Source of the DNA: JACPUX01 sp964517465
Lineage (GTDB): Bacteria > Pseudomonadota > Gammaproteobacteria > Burkholderiales > Casimicrobiaceae
DNA length: 64,000 nt
Assembly (NCBI GenBank): GCA_964517465.1
Contig: CAZFEK010000014.1
Location: 17,813-81,812 of the forward strand
Direction: 5' to 3'
The translations under genes were made by a program, and so were the position numbers. Every line of letters starts with the position of its first letter. Within the stretch, counting starts at the first letter, position 1. Shown one piece after another: positions 45,750 through 53,438 of this stretch. Below the pieces are notes generated by a model. The model was given only the letters and a program-made list of their open reading frames with translations. It did no database searches and had not been told where the DNA came from.

Positions 45750-46463
45750 TCACGGCAGCGCGCAAAAAAACGATGGCGAGATGCGTTCGCGATCCCAGAG
45801 CACCACGTAAATCGCCCATGCGCCGAAACCCGCGATCAGCACTGCTGCTGCTCGGCGCCAGAATTCGGTCGGTGCGCGTCGGGCACGACGCAAGAACCAA
45901 TCCGCCAACAGCAGATTGGGCAGAGTGCCAAGCCCGAAGACCAACATGAGAATGGCGCCCCAAACCGCACTGCCTGAGAGCAGAGCCAGCGAGAGGGCTC
46001 CATAGACCATACCGCAGGGCACCAAGCCCCACGCCGCACCCATGGCCAGACGCGCCCAACTCGAACCGCTGCGCACTCGCGTTCCGATCAAGCGGCGCAG
46101 CGGCGCGAGCAGGCCAGCGGCCCGGCGCTCGATCGACGGCCAAGCCTGCCGCCCCCCCCAAAGGCGCCAGGCAAGCCATATCATCACCAGACCGGCCAGA
46201 CCGTACACCGATAATTGCACCAGGCGAAGTTCACGCCACGGTAGCAGCGCCCCGCTTGCCGCGCCGGCGATCGCTCCGAGCACGCAGTAAGAAAAGATGC
46301 GCCCGAGATGATAGTTCGCGATGGAAGACACGCGCCCCGAGCCGGCGCCAGGGAGAAATCGATCAAGGGAGAATGCCGAGATCACTCCGCCGCACATCGC
46401 GGCGCAATGCAGCCCGCCCAATGCGGCAAGGAGAAACACACTCACGAGCGATGTCCATGGCAT
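45750..46463 (-). CDS. SafE/TauE-type membrane protein next to the cbb3 cluster
   Basis: A 237-residue protein with about six membrane helices; ATG 46463 is chosen (GAGGGAG 9 bases upstream, ATG 46472 also possible). It begins with ALGGLHCAAMCGGVISAF, whose cysteines suggest metal binding, and has GLVPCGMVYGALSLAL in the middle, the pattern of the CcoI-associated 'sulfite exporter TauE/SafE' (YnfA/DsbD-like) family often encoded in cco clusters. A role in copper handling or cytochrome maturation is plausible. It lies beyond fnr, on the strand of the cco genes. Confidence 0.8.
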   Translation of the reverse strand: MPWTSLVSVFLLAALGGLHCAAMCGGVISAFSLDRFLPGAGSGRVSSIANYHLGRIFSYCVLGAIAGAASGALLPWRELRLVQLSVYGLAGLVMIWLAWRLWGGRQAWPSIERRAAGLLAPLRRLIGTRVRSGSSWARLAMGAAWGLVPCGMVYGALSLALLSGSAVWGAILMLVFGLGTLPNLLLADWFLRRARRAPTEFWRRAAAVLIAGFGAWAIYVVLWDRERISPSFFCALP

Positions 46464-46573
46464 TACGCCCATCTCCCTCAAGTAAATAGGGTTGCCGCAA
46501 GAGCAAGAGGTGCTGCTACACTGGGAGCACCCTTGGTCTTCGAGCGAGGGTCCGCCCCCTTACGGATGTGTTC

Positions 46574-47365
46574 ATGCCCAATCGCGTCAAAAGACTTCCC
46601 GAAAAACCTCTGCCGGCTTCCCCCAGGCCGCAGACTCCTTCCTCGAGCGGTTTCCAACTGCATCAACTGAAAACTGCCTGCTCCAGTTGCAGCATGCAGG
46701 AGCTTTGTTTGCCCGGCGGCCTCGGCGTTGAAGAGATCCGCGCTCTCGAACGATTGATTACCGCTCGTCGTCGTCTGAAGAAAGGGGAAACGGTATATCA
46801 GACGCGAGATCTTTTCGTCGGCATTTACGCCATCCGCTTCGGCTCGGCCAAGACCGCAATTCTTGCCGCGGACGGTCACGAGCAAGTGAGCGGATTCCAT
46901 ATGGTCGGGGACATCGTTGGGTTGGACGGCATCGGCACCGAGCAACATACCTGCGAATGCACGGCGCTGGAAGACACCGAGGTATGCCTGCTGCCATTCG
47001 CCAAACTGGAAGAATTGGCCCGCATCGTGCCTTCCCTGCAACAGCATCTGCACCGGGTGATGAGCCGCGAAATCGTGCGCGAGCACGGCGTGATGCTTCT
47101 TCTGGGCAGCATGCGGGCTGAAGAACGCCTCGCCGTGTTCTTGCTCAATCTGTCGCAACGTTACCATCGGCGCGGTTACTCGGCTAGCGAATTCAACCTT
47201 CGCATGACTCGGGAAGAGATAGGCAGTTTTCTCGGACTGAAACTCGAAACGGTTAGCCGGCTCTTCTCCCGCTTTCAGGAGGAAGGCCTAATCGAGGTGC
47301 AGCAACGTGCCGTGCGTCTCTTGGACCTTCAAGCGCTTAGGCGGATGGTCAATCAGCCAATTTAG
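46574..47365 (+). CDS. fnr: FNR-type oxygen-sensing transcriptional regulator
   Basis: A 263-residue regulator from ATG 46574 (GGA 7 bases upstream; GTG two codons earlier is possible). The [4Fe-4S] ligands are Cys36, Cys39 and Cys45 in ACSSCSMQELC, with a further Cys at about 127/129 (HTCECTALED), as in E. coli FNR. A cyclic-nucleotide-binding fold, a dimer helix and a Crp-type helix-turn-helix follow; LGLKLETVSRLFSRFQEEG has the E-x-x-S-R contacts that read TTGAT-N4-ATCAA. FNR boxes occur upstream of ccoN, ccoI and the hemerythrin gene in this window. Convergent with the cco cluster. Confidence 0.95.
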   Translation: MPNRVKRLPEKPLPASPRPQTPSSSGFQLHQLKTACSSCSMQELCLPGGLGVEEIRALERLITARRRLKKGETVYQTRDLFVGIYAIRFGSAKTAILAADGHEQVSGFHMVGDIVGLDGIGTEQHTCECTALEDTEVCLLPFAKLEELARIVPSLQQHLHRVMSREIVREHGVMLLLGSMRAEERLAVFLLNLSQRYHRRGYSASEFNLRMTREEIGSFLGLKLETVSRLFSRFQEEGLIEVQQRAVRLLDLQALRRMVNQPI

Positions 47366-47386
47366 CCCGGTTTACCCAGCCGGAAT

Positions 47387-47677
47387 TCAGCCTTCCCGAC
47401 GGCCGACCAAATCGCCGTTGAGAAAGGCCGCGAGCGCTGCGCTGGCAAAGCCCATGGCCCAGAAGCCAAAAAATCCCATGGTGTAGATGGCTACACGGCT
47501 CAGCTCCAGCGGGGCTCCGAGAAAATGTAAATCGAAAGGGTCAAAGACCGAGAAGAAGATCGCCTCGGCCACTCCGGCGACCAGAAAAGCCGGCCAAAGC
47601 AGGCGCAATAGCTGCCGCGCAACGCCGCCCTCGCGCCCAAGAGTCGGCTGCTTGAGGTCCTTCAGTTCACGCATCAT
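47387..47677 (-). CDS. Small membrane protein of the cco cluster
   Basis: A 96-residue protein starting at ATG 47677, overlapping the stop of ccoH by 4 bases, so translationally coupled. Two hydrophobic helices (LLWPAFLVAGVAEAIFFSVF and IYTMGFFGFWAMGFASAALAAF). No named family recognised. Similar small proteins are often the last gene of betaproteobacterial cco clusters, so a role in oxidase assembly is possible. Confidence 0.7.
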   Translation of the reverse strand: MMRELKDLKQPTLGREGGVARQLLRLLWPAFLVAGVAEAIFFSVFDPFDLHFLGAPLELSRVAIYTMGFFGFWAMGFASAALAAFLNGDLVGRREG

Positions 47678-48174
47678 CGCCCTGCTCCCAAGAACAGTTC
47701 CTGAGTCTGCGGCCAGTGCCATACACCTTCGAGGCGAAACGCCTCGCTCTCCAGAACCACCACCCAGCGCCCTGGCGCAAGTTCTGCAAAGGGCGCGCCG
47801 TAAGCGCCATCGGCCTGCGCCACCAGCTCCGTATTCCGATCGAGCTCCGGCCGAGCGGCATGGCGGAGCAACAATGTCCAACGCTCAGGCGTATCGAAGC
47901 GCCCGTGAATCTCGACGCGCAAACGGCCCGATGTCGGATCGGCATTAAGCTTCGCGAGCAAGCCGGCCCTCGCCGCAGCCTGCTCACGATCGAGCCGCCG
48001 CTCGACGAGGAGACCTCTCTTGTAGTAATCGTCGGTCACCAATCCGTCCGGATGCCTCAGCGCCAGCCAGATCGTGACCACACCCGCGATTACGACCGCT
48101 AAGGGCCCGGCCATCAAGGCCCAGGGCGCCGCTTCGCGGTACCACGGACGCGAAGGCGAGGCGTTCTCGTTCAT
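47674..48174 (-). CDS. ccoH: cbb3 oxidase assembly protein CcoH (FixH)
   Basis: A 166-residue protein with one N-terminal membrane helix (WALMAGPLAVVIAGVVTIWLAL) and the FixH signature LVTDDYYKRGLLVERRLDREQAA, then a periplasmic beta domain ending WHWPQTQELFLGAGR. The start at 48174 was chosen because upstream codons are low-complexity. CcoH is required for stability of the cbb3 oxidase. Downstream of ccoG. Confidence 0.93.
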   Translation of the reverse strand: MNENASPSRPWYREAAPWALMAGPLAVVIAGVVTIWLALRHPDGLVTDDYYKRGLLVERRLDREQAAARAGLLAKLNADPTSGRLRVEIHGRFDTPERWTLLLRHAARPELDRNTELVAQADGAYGAPFAELAPGRWVVVLESEAFRLEGVWHWPQTQELFLGAGR

Positions 48175-48310
48175 GCAAACACCCCCCCCCGCGCCTGCCG
48201 CCGTGCGCCAGGAGCAGCATTGTCTGGCCGCCTGTGTTTCTTGGCCAAAGCCGCGCTTCGGTAACCCCGCGCAAACCGCGGGCTTGCCGGCAGAGACCCG
48301 GTCAGGACGA

Positions 48311-49792
48311 TCATGACTTGGGCAATAGGAACACTGATTTTTCGTGGGTCGATACCGCCCGACCGCCGATTGCTTCGATATGAAACATGATCTTGTTGGA
48401 TCCCGGTTTTCCGGCCCCTTGCTCCACTTGCAGACGCAGCGGAACGGCAAGGGTCGTGGCCGAGTCTACCGCGATAGGAAGCTCCACGCCCACTACCTTC
48501 AGCCCGGGAAGTCCGCTTGCCTGGATCTGGTAATTTCGCTGCAACTCTTCGGTGTTCATGATCTGAAGGCGATACACGTTTTCGATCAGGCCCGGGCTCA
48601 CTTCTCGCGCCAGGGCTCCGCGATCGCGTATCACATCGACCTTGAGGGGGTTGCGCATCGCCAAGCCGGCCACGAGCGCCGCAAGGACCAGCGCAACCAA
48701 GCCCCCATAAACGAGCACGCGGGGACGCGTGACCCGGCTCCAAATGGCCTTTGGGTCGAGTCCTTCGGCCAAGGCCGCCTCGGTCGAGTAGCGAATGAGG
48801 CCCCGCGGATAGGACATCTTGTCCATTACCTGGTCGCAAGCATCGATGCAGGCGGCGCAACCAATGCATTGGTATTGCAGACCGTCACGAATGTCGATCC
48901 CAGTGGGACAAACTTGCACGCAGATCTTGCAGTCTATGCAGTCGCCCAGACCGGCTGCCCGGGGGTCGACTTTTCTGCTGCGCCCCCCTCTTGGATCGCC
49001 CCGCTTTTCGTCATAGGTAATGATCAAGGTATCCCGGTCGAACATCACGCTCTGGAAGCGCGCGTAGGGACACATGTAGATGCACACCTGTTCGCGCAGC
49101 CAACCGGCGTTGCCATAAGTGGCGAAACCGTAGAAAAGGATCCAAAAGGTTTCCCAAGGCCCGAGCGAAAAATCGAGCAACGAATCCCCGAGCCTGGAGA
49201 TGGGCGTGAAATAGCCCACAAAGGTGAAGCCCGTCCAAAAGGCAATTGCAATCCAGACGCCATGTTTGGCAATCTTGAGAGCGGCTTTGCGCGCACTCCA
49301 AGGGGCCCGATCGAGCCTCATGCGCGCGGCGCGATCACCCTCGATTTTCTGTTCCACCCACATGAAGATTTCTGTGTAGACCGTCTGCGGGCAGGCGTAA
49401 CCGCAAAACAGTCGCCCGGCGAGCGCCGTGAACAGAAACAGAGCCAGCGCGGCGAGAACCAGCAGGATCGCGAGAAACACCACATCCTGCGGCCAAAACA
49501 CCCAGCCGAAGAGATAGAACTTGCGCGTCTCGAGATCAAACAGCACCGCCTGGCGGCCATTCATGCCGAGCCAGGGAAGGCCGTAGTAGATCAACTGAGT
49601 GAAGAACACCAAACCCCAACGCCAGCTCGCAAACCAGCCGGTAACCGCGCGGGGGTATATCTTGCTGCGAACCTCGTAGAGATCCACTTCCTCCCCCGAC
49701 GCAGGAGCCGGGGACAAAGGAATGACGCGGCTCGCCGGCGAGCGGGATTTGGCTTGAGACGACGGCGGCTCCGGGCGCTGCGTTTCGGTCAT
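48311..49792 (-). CDS. ccoG: cbb3 oxidase accessory ferredoxin-type protein CcoG (RdxA/FixG)
   Basis: A 493-residue membrane ferredoxin, implicated in copper reduction for cbb3 assembly. The start at 49792 overlaps the ccoP stop by 4 bases. Several membrane helices, a CGYACPQTVYTEIFMWVE motif, CIYMCPYARFQ, and two [4Fe-4S] motifs CIDCKICVQVCPTGIDIR and CIGCAACIDACDQVMDK are visible, with a C-terminal FixG immunoglobulin-like domain (NVYRLQIMNTEELQRNYQI). Confidence 0.95.
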   Translation of the reverse strand: MTETQRPEPPSSQAKSRSPASRVIPLSPAPASGEEVDLYEVRSKIYPRAVTGWFASWRWGLVFFTQLIYYGLPWLGMNGRQAVLFDLETRKFYLFGWVFWPQDVVFLAILLVLAALALFLFTALAGRLFCGYACPQTVYTEIFMWVEQKIEGDRAARMRLDRAPWSARKAALKIAKHGVWIAIAFWTGFTFVGYFTPISRLGDSLLDFSLGPWETFWILFYGFATYGNAGWLREQVCIYMCPYARFQSVMFDRDTLIITYDEKRGDPRGGRSRKVDPRAAGLGDCIDCKICVQVCPTGIDIRDGLQYQCIGCAACIDACDQVMDKMSYPRGLIRYSTEAALAEGLDPKAIWSRVTRPRVLVYGGLVALVLAALVAGLAMRNPLKVDVIRDRGALAREVSPGLIENVYRLQIMNTEELQRNYQIQASGLPGLKVVGVELPIAVDSATTLAVPLRLQVEQGAGKPGSNKIMFHIEAIGGRAVSTHEKSVFLLPKS

Positions 49793-50736
49793 TGTTTGCG
49801 CATTTCCCTTTCGGGCGCGCGCGAGAGGCTCCAAACATAGGCCGCCACAAGATGAATCTTGCCTTCGCCCAAGAGCTCTTTGTGCGCCGGCATGCGCGTC
49901 TGACCCGGAACAAGGGCACTGCCGCCGCGGCCCTTCGCGACGGTTTCGGCGATCGTCTGCTCGCTCCCTCCGTATAACCAGATTCCGTCAGTGAGATTGG
50001 GCGCACCCAAGGCGGCCATGCCTTTGCCATCGGCGCCATGACAAGCGGCGCACATCGCCTCGAACGGGCCTTTGCCCGCCGCCGCAAGCTTGGCATCGTG
50101 ATGCTGCCCGGATAACGATCGGACATATTGGACGACGTTCTTCACGCCTTCGTCGCCCAGGGCCGGACCCAGCCCCGGCATCACGCCATCCCGGCCATCC
50201 GCGATGCTTGCTTTGATTTGGTCCGGCTCGCCGCCATACAGCCAATCGGTGTCGCGCAAATTGGGAATGCCCTTGGCTCCCCCCGCGTCGGAGCCGTGGC
50301 ATTGCGCGCAGTTGTTGAGGAAGATGCGCAAGCCCATGCTTCGCGCCTGCGCGTCAGCGGCAACCGCGGGAAGGTCCATCTTGAGATAGCGATCGTAGAG
50401 CGGCCCGTAAACTGCCTCGGCCGCCGCCTTTTCCCGCTCATATGATTGCGTTTGCGTCCAGCCAAGAAGGCCGCCATACAATCCGGTGCCGGGATACAGC
50501 GCCAGATAGGCCAGCCCAAAGATCACCGTGAGGTAAAAGAGCCACGCCCACCAGCGCGGCAGCGGGTTGTTGTATTCGGAGAGATCTTCATCCCAGACGT
50601 GCCCCGTCGTTTCGACCTGGCCTTCGGTTTTGCGAACTACGCTTTGGGCCTTGAGCAATACCGCGCAGCCCAGCACTGAAAGCACGGAAACCACCAGTAT
50701 GGCAACACCCCAAAACCCGGACACGAAATCGCTCAT
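49789..50736 (-). CDS. ccoP: cbb3 oxidase dihaem cytochrome c subunit CcoP
   Basis: A 315-residue subunit with two N-terminal membrane helices (about 8-30 and 65-85) and two c-type haem sites, CAQCH (143-147) and CAACH (229-233), with methionine ligands in GVMPGLG and RMPAHK. It carries electrons to CcoO/CcoN. The start overlaps the ccoQ stop by 4 bases. Confidence 0.96.
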   Translation of the reverse strand: MSDFVSGFWGVAILVVSVLSVLGCAVLLKAQSVVRKTEGQVETTGHVWDEDLSEYNNPLPRWWAWLFYLTVIFGLAYLALYPGTGLYGGLLGWTQTQSYEREKAAAEAVYGPLYDRYLKMDLPAVAADAQARSMGLRIFLNNCAQCHGSDAGGAKGIPNLRDTDWLYGGEPDQIKASIADGRDGVMPGLGPALGDEGVKNVVQYVRSLSGQHHDAKLAAAGKGPFEAMCAACHGADGKGMAALGAPNLTDGIWLYGGSEQTIAETVAKGRGGSALVPGQTRMPAHKELLGEGKIHLVAAYVWSLSRAPEREMRKQ

Positions 50737-50915
50737 GACTGGATCTCCCTGATTCCTCCAGTCACCTGCCTTTGCTCGTCGGGCAGCGCGAAAGGCAGCC
50801 GAGACGCAGCGTCGAAATCCGCCTTGCGTTTGCCGCTATATGCCCAGATGACGATGAGAACGAAGGTGGCAAAAGCGGCTACCGTCAAAATGCTGGAAAA
50901 AACTGGATAGTCCAT
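50733..50915 (-). CDS. ccoQ: cbb3 oxidase small subunit CcoQ
   Basis: A 60-residue single-helix protein (FSSILTVAAFATFVLIVIWAYSG) with the common YSGKRKADFDAA segment. ATG 50915 is taken as start; an in-frame GTG three codons earlier is possible. It stabilises the complex. Sits between ccoO and ccoP, overlapping ccoP. Confidence 0.9.
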   Translation of the reverse strand: MDYPVFSSILTVAAFATFVLIVIWAYSGKRKADFDAASRLPFALPDEQRQVTGGIREIQS

Positions 50916-50920
50916 GGTGT

Positions 50921-51535
50921 TCACCGTTTCGATTTAATTGCGGTGCCGAGGTTTTGCAAATAGACGATCAAGGCTTCGAGCTCGGTGCGTCCTTCGACCT
51001 CCTCCTTGGCTTTGGCGATTTCTTCGTCGCTGTAGGGAACGCCCAACTTGCGCAGCGCCCTCATTCGAGCCTCGATGCCCGGCGCGGAGACCTTCGCCTT
51101 GGCAAGCCACGGATAGGCAGGCATGTTCGACTCGGGAACCACGTCGCGCGGATTGTTCAAGTGATCTCGATGCCATTCGTCCGAATAGCGGCCGCCCACG
51201 CGATGCAAGTCCGGACCGGTGCGTTTGCTGCCCCACTGGAACGGGTGGTCGTAGACGAATTCCCCGGCCACGGAGTAATGACCGTAGCGTTCGGTTTCCG
51301 CGCGGAAGGGCCGAATCATCTGCGAATGGCAGTTGTAGCATCCCTCGCGCAAGTAGACGTCGCGCCCGGCCAGTTGCAGCGGCGGGTAGGGCTTGATCCC
51401 CGGCACCGGCTTGGTCGTCGAGTTCTGGAAATAAAGCGGGACGATTTCCACCAAGCCGCCCACACTGACGACCAGCACGATCAGCACCACCATCCAAGTC
51501 AAGTTGCGCTCAATCAGGTCATGGGAAATTTTCAT
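50921..51535 (-). CDS. ccoO: cbb3 oxidase monohaem cytochrome c subunit CcoO
   Basis: A 204-residue subunit from ATG 51535 (GGGAG upstream). N-terminal membrane helix (WMVVLIVLVVSVGGLVEIVP), haem c site CYNCH (66-70), and the CcoO signatures RPFRAETERYGHYSVAGEF and NMPAYPWL, which supplies the axial Met. Follows ccoN by 14 bases. Confidence 0.96.
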   Translation of the reverse strand: MKISHDLIERNLTWMVVLIVLVVSVGGLVEIVPLYFQNSTTKPVPGIKPYPPLQLAGRDVYLREGCYNCHSQMIRPFRAETERYGHYSVAGEFVYDHPFQWGSKRTGPDLHRVGGRYSDEWHRDHLNNPRDVVPESNMPAYPWLAKAKVSAPGIEARMRALRKLGVPYSDEEIAKAKEEVEGRTELEALIVYLQNLGTAIKSKR

Positions 51536-51549
51536 GTCTGCTCTCCCTC

Positions 51550-52974
51550 TCAATGCGCGCCGGCCGTCGCCGGAATCGGCGCATCGTAAGCGCGCTGCCC
51601 GGCGATGGTTTTGAAGGTGTTGTAAGCCATGATCAGCATACCGGTAAAGAACAACGCGCCTCCGGTCAAACGAATGGCGTAAAAGGGATAGGTCGCCTTG
51701 ACGCTTTCCACGAAAGTGTAAGTGAGCGTGCCGTCTTCGTTGAGCGCGCGCCACATCAGTCCTTGCATCACACCGGCAATCCACATTGCGGCGATATAAA
51801 GCACGACGCCGATCGTCGCCACCCAAAAATGCAGGTTGATGAGCTTGACACTATGCATCTCGGTTTTCCCGAACATGCGCGGCACGAGGTAATAAATCGA
51901 GCCGATGGAAATCATCGCCACCCAGCCCAAAGCACCGCTATGCACATGCCCCACCGTCCAATCGGTGTAGTGCGAGAGCGCGTTCACGGTCTTGATCGCC
52001 ATCATCGGGCCCTCGAAAGTGGACATCCCGTAGAAGGACAAGCTGGTGATCAGGAATTTCAGGATGGGATCTTGGCTCAACTTGTGCCATGCCCCCGAAA
52101 GGGTCATGACGCCGTTGATCATGCCGCCCCAGGATGGAGCCAGAAGAATGAGCGAAAAAACCATCCCCAGACTTTGTGTCCAGTCGGGCAGCGCGGTGTA
52201 ATGCAAATGATGCGGGCCGGCCCACATATAGGTGAAAATCAGCGCCCAGAAATGCACCACCGAGAGACGATAGGAATACACCGGCCGCCCCGCCTGCTTG
52301 GGCACGAAGTAGTACATCATGCCCAGAAAGCCCGCCGTCAAGAAGAAACCCACGGCGTTGTGACCGTACCACCATTGCACCATCGCGTCCTGCACCCCGG
52401 GATAACAGGAATAGGACTTGAAAAGCTCGACCGGAATTTCGCAGCTATTGACGATATGCAGCAGCGCCACGGCCAGGATGAATCCGCCGAAAAACCAGTT
52501 GGCGACGTAGATATGCGGTGTCTTACGCTTGGCGATGGTGCCGAAAAAGACGATCGCATAGGCTATCCATACCAGCGCGATCAAGATGTCGATCGGCCAC
52601 TCCAGCTCGGCGTATTCTTTGCCAGTGGTATACCCGAGAGGCAGCGTGACGGCGGCGAGCACGATCACCGCCTGCCAGCCCCAGAAGGTAAATGCGGCCA
52701 ATCCATCGGAGAAGAGCCTCGCCTGGCAGGTCCGCTGGACGGCGTAATAGGAGGTGGCAAACAAGGCCGACCCGCCGAAGGCAAAGATCACCGCGTTGGT
52801 GTGCAGAGGACGCAGGCGACCGTAACTGAACCAAGCCGTATCGAAATTCAACTCCGGCCACAGCAACTGCGCCGCGATGAGCACGCCCACACCCATCCCG
52901 ACGATGCCCCACACGATCGTCATGAGCGTGAACTGGCGCACGACCCGGTAGTTAAAAGTGGCTGTTGCAGTCAT
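51550..52974 (-). CDS. ccoN: cbb3 oxidase catalytic subunit CcoN
   Basis: A 474-residue subunit with 12 membrane helices and haem/copper site residues: LRPLHTNAVIFAFG (low-spin haem His), VQWWYGHNAVGFFLT (CuB His and the cross-linked Tyr nearby), WAGPHHLHYTALPDW (CuB His pair) and HYTDWTVGHVHSGALGWV (high- and low-spin haem His). It reduces oxygen with very high affinity. GGGAG precedes the ATG at 52974. A FNR-box promoter lies upstream within ccoS. Confidence 0.97.
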   Translation of the reverse strand: MTATATFNYRVVRQFTLMTIVWGIVGMGVGVLIAAQLLWPELNFDTAWFSYGRLRPLHTNAVIFAFGGSALFATSYYAVQRTCQARLFSDGLAAFTFWGWQAVIVLAAVTLPLGYTTGKEYAELEWPIDILIALVWIAYAIVFFGTIAKRKTPHIYVANWFFGGFILAVALLHIVNSCEIPVELFKSYSCYPGVQDAMVQWWYGHNAVGFFLTAGFLGMMYYFVPKQAGRPVYSYRLSVVHFWALIFTYMWAGPHHLHYTALPDWTQSLGMVFSLILLAPSWGGMINGVMTLSGAWHKLSQDPILKFLITSLSFYGMSTFEGPMMAIKTVNALSHYTDWTVGHVHSGALGWVAMISIGSIYYLVPRMFGKTEMHSVKLINLHFWVATIGVVLYIAAMWIAGVMQGLMWRALNEDGTLTYTFVESVKATYPFYAIRLTGGALFFTGMLIMAYNTFKTIAGQRAYDAPIPATAGAH

Positions 52975-52990
52975 ATTCTTGCTCCCATCG

Positions 52991-53296
52991 TTAATCCCCT
53001 CGACCCACAGGCGCCGTTGGCGATCTTAGTGGACCCAGGGGACGGAAAACTTGATTTATCTCAATCTTTGCCCGAGCATCCCCCGAGCACCCGGAAGTAG
53101 CGCCCAGCGTTGCCCGATCGAAAGCGGCCTCGCCTGCGATGGCGCTTTGCTGAGGCGCATCGTCGTCCAATAGGATGCGCGCTCCCGCCGCATCGAGATC
53201 ATCGAATTGATCATGTTTCACCGCCCACCAAAGCGCCACCGCGATCGACATCGCCAGCGCGACGGACAGAGGAATCAGCAAGGACAGGATTTCCAC
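52991..53296 (-). CDS. ccoS: cbb3 oxidase maturation protein CcoS, C-terminally extended
   Basis: A 101-residue protein from a GTG start at 53296 (GAGGT 8 bases upstream). The N-terminal half is a typical CcoS: one membrane helix (LSLLIPLSVALAMSIAVALWWAV) followed by KHDQFDDLDAAGARILLDDD, which defines the family. CcoS is normally 45-70 residues; here about 40 extra residues of low-complexity character follow. That extension overlaps the FNR box and promoter of ccoN, so it may only be read-through of regulatory DNA until a chance stop. Needed for haem/copper insertion into CcoN. Confidence 0.9.
   Translation of the reverse strand: MEILSLLIPLSVALAMSIAVALWWAVKHDQFDDLDAAGARILLDDDAPQQSAIAGEAAFDRATLGATSGCSGDARAKIEINQVFRPLGPLRSPTAPVGRGD
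53023..53064 (-). promoter_or_regulatory. FNR-dependent class II promoter of ccoNOQP
   Basis: Minus strand TTGAGATAAATCAA (53051-53064), an FNR box with one mismatch, and TAAGAT (53023-53028) as -10. The centre-to-centre distance of 32 bases fits a class II promoter with FNR at -41.5. Lies inside ccoS. Confidence 0.8.
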
Positions 53297-53438
53297 GAGA
53301 TCTACCTCTGCGGCACGACTGCATTCGGCCGGCGGCGGCGCAGGCGAGGTGGAAACGTGCGGCCAGCGTCGTCGCATCTCAGCGGATCGTCCTCTTGGCC
53401 TAGCCTGACCCTGCCGTCCTTGGCGCTCCCCATGATCT

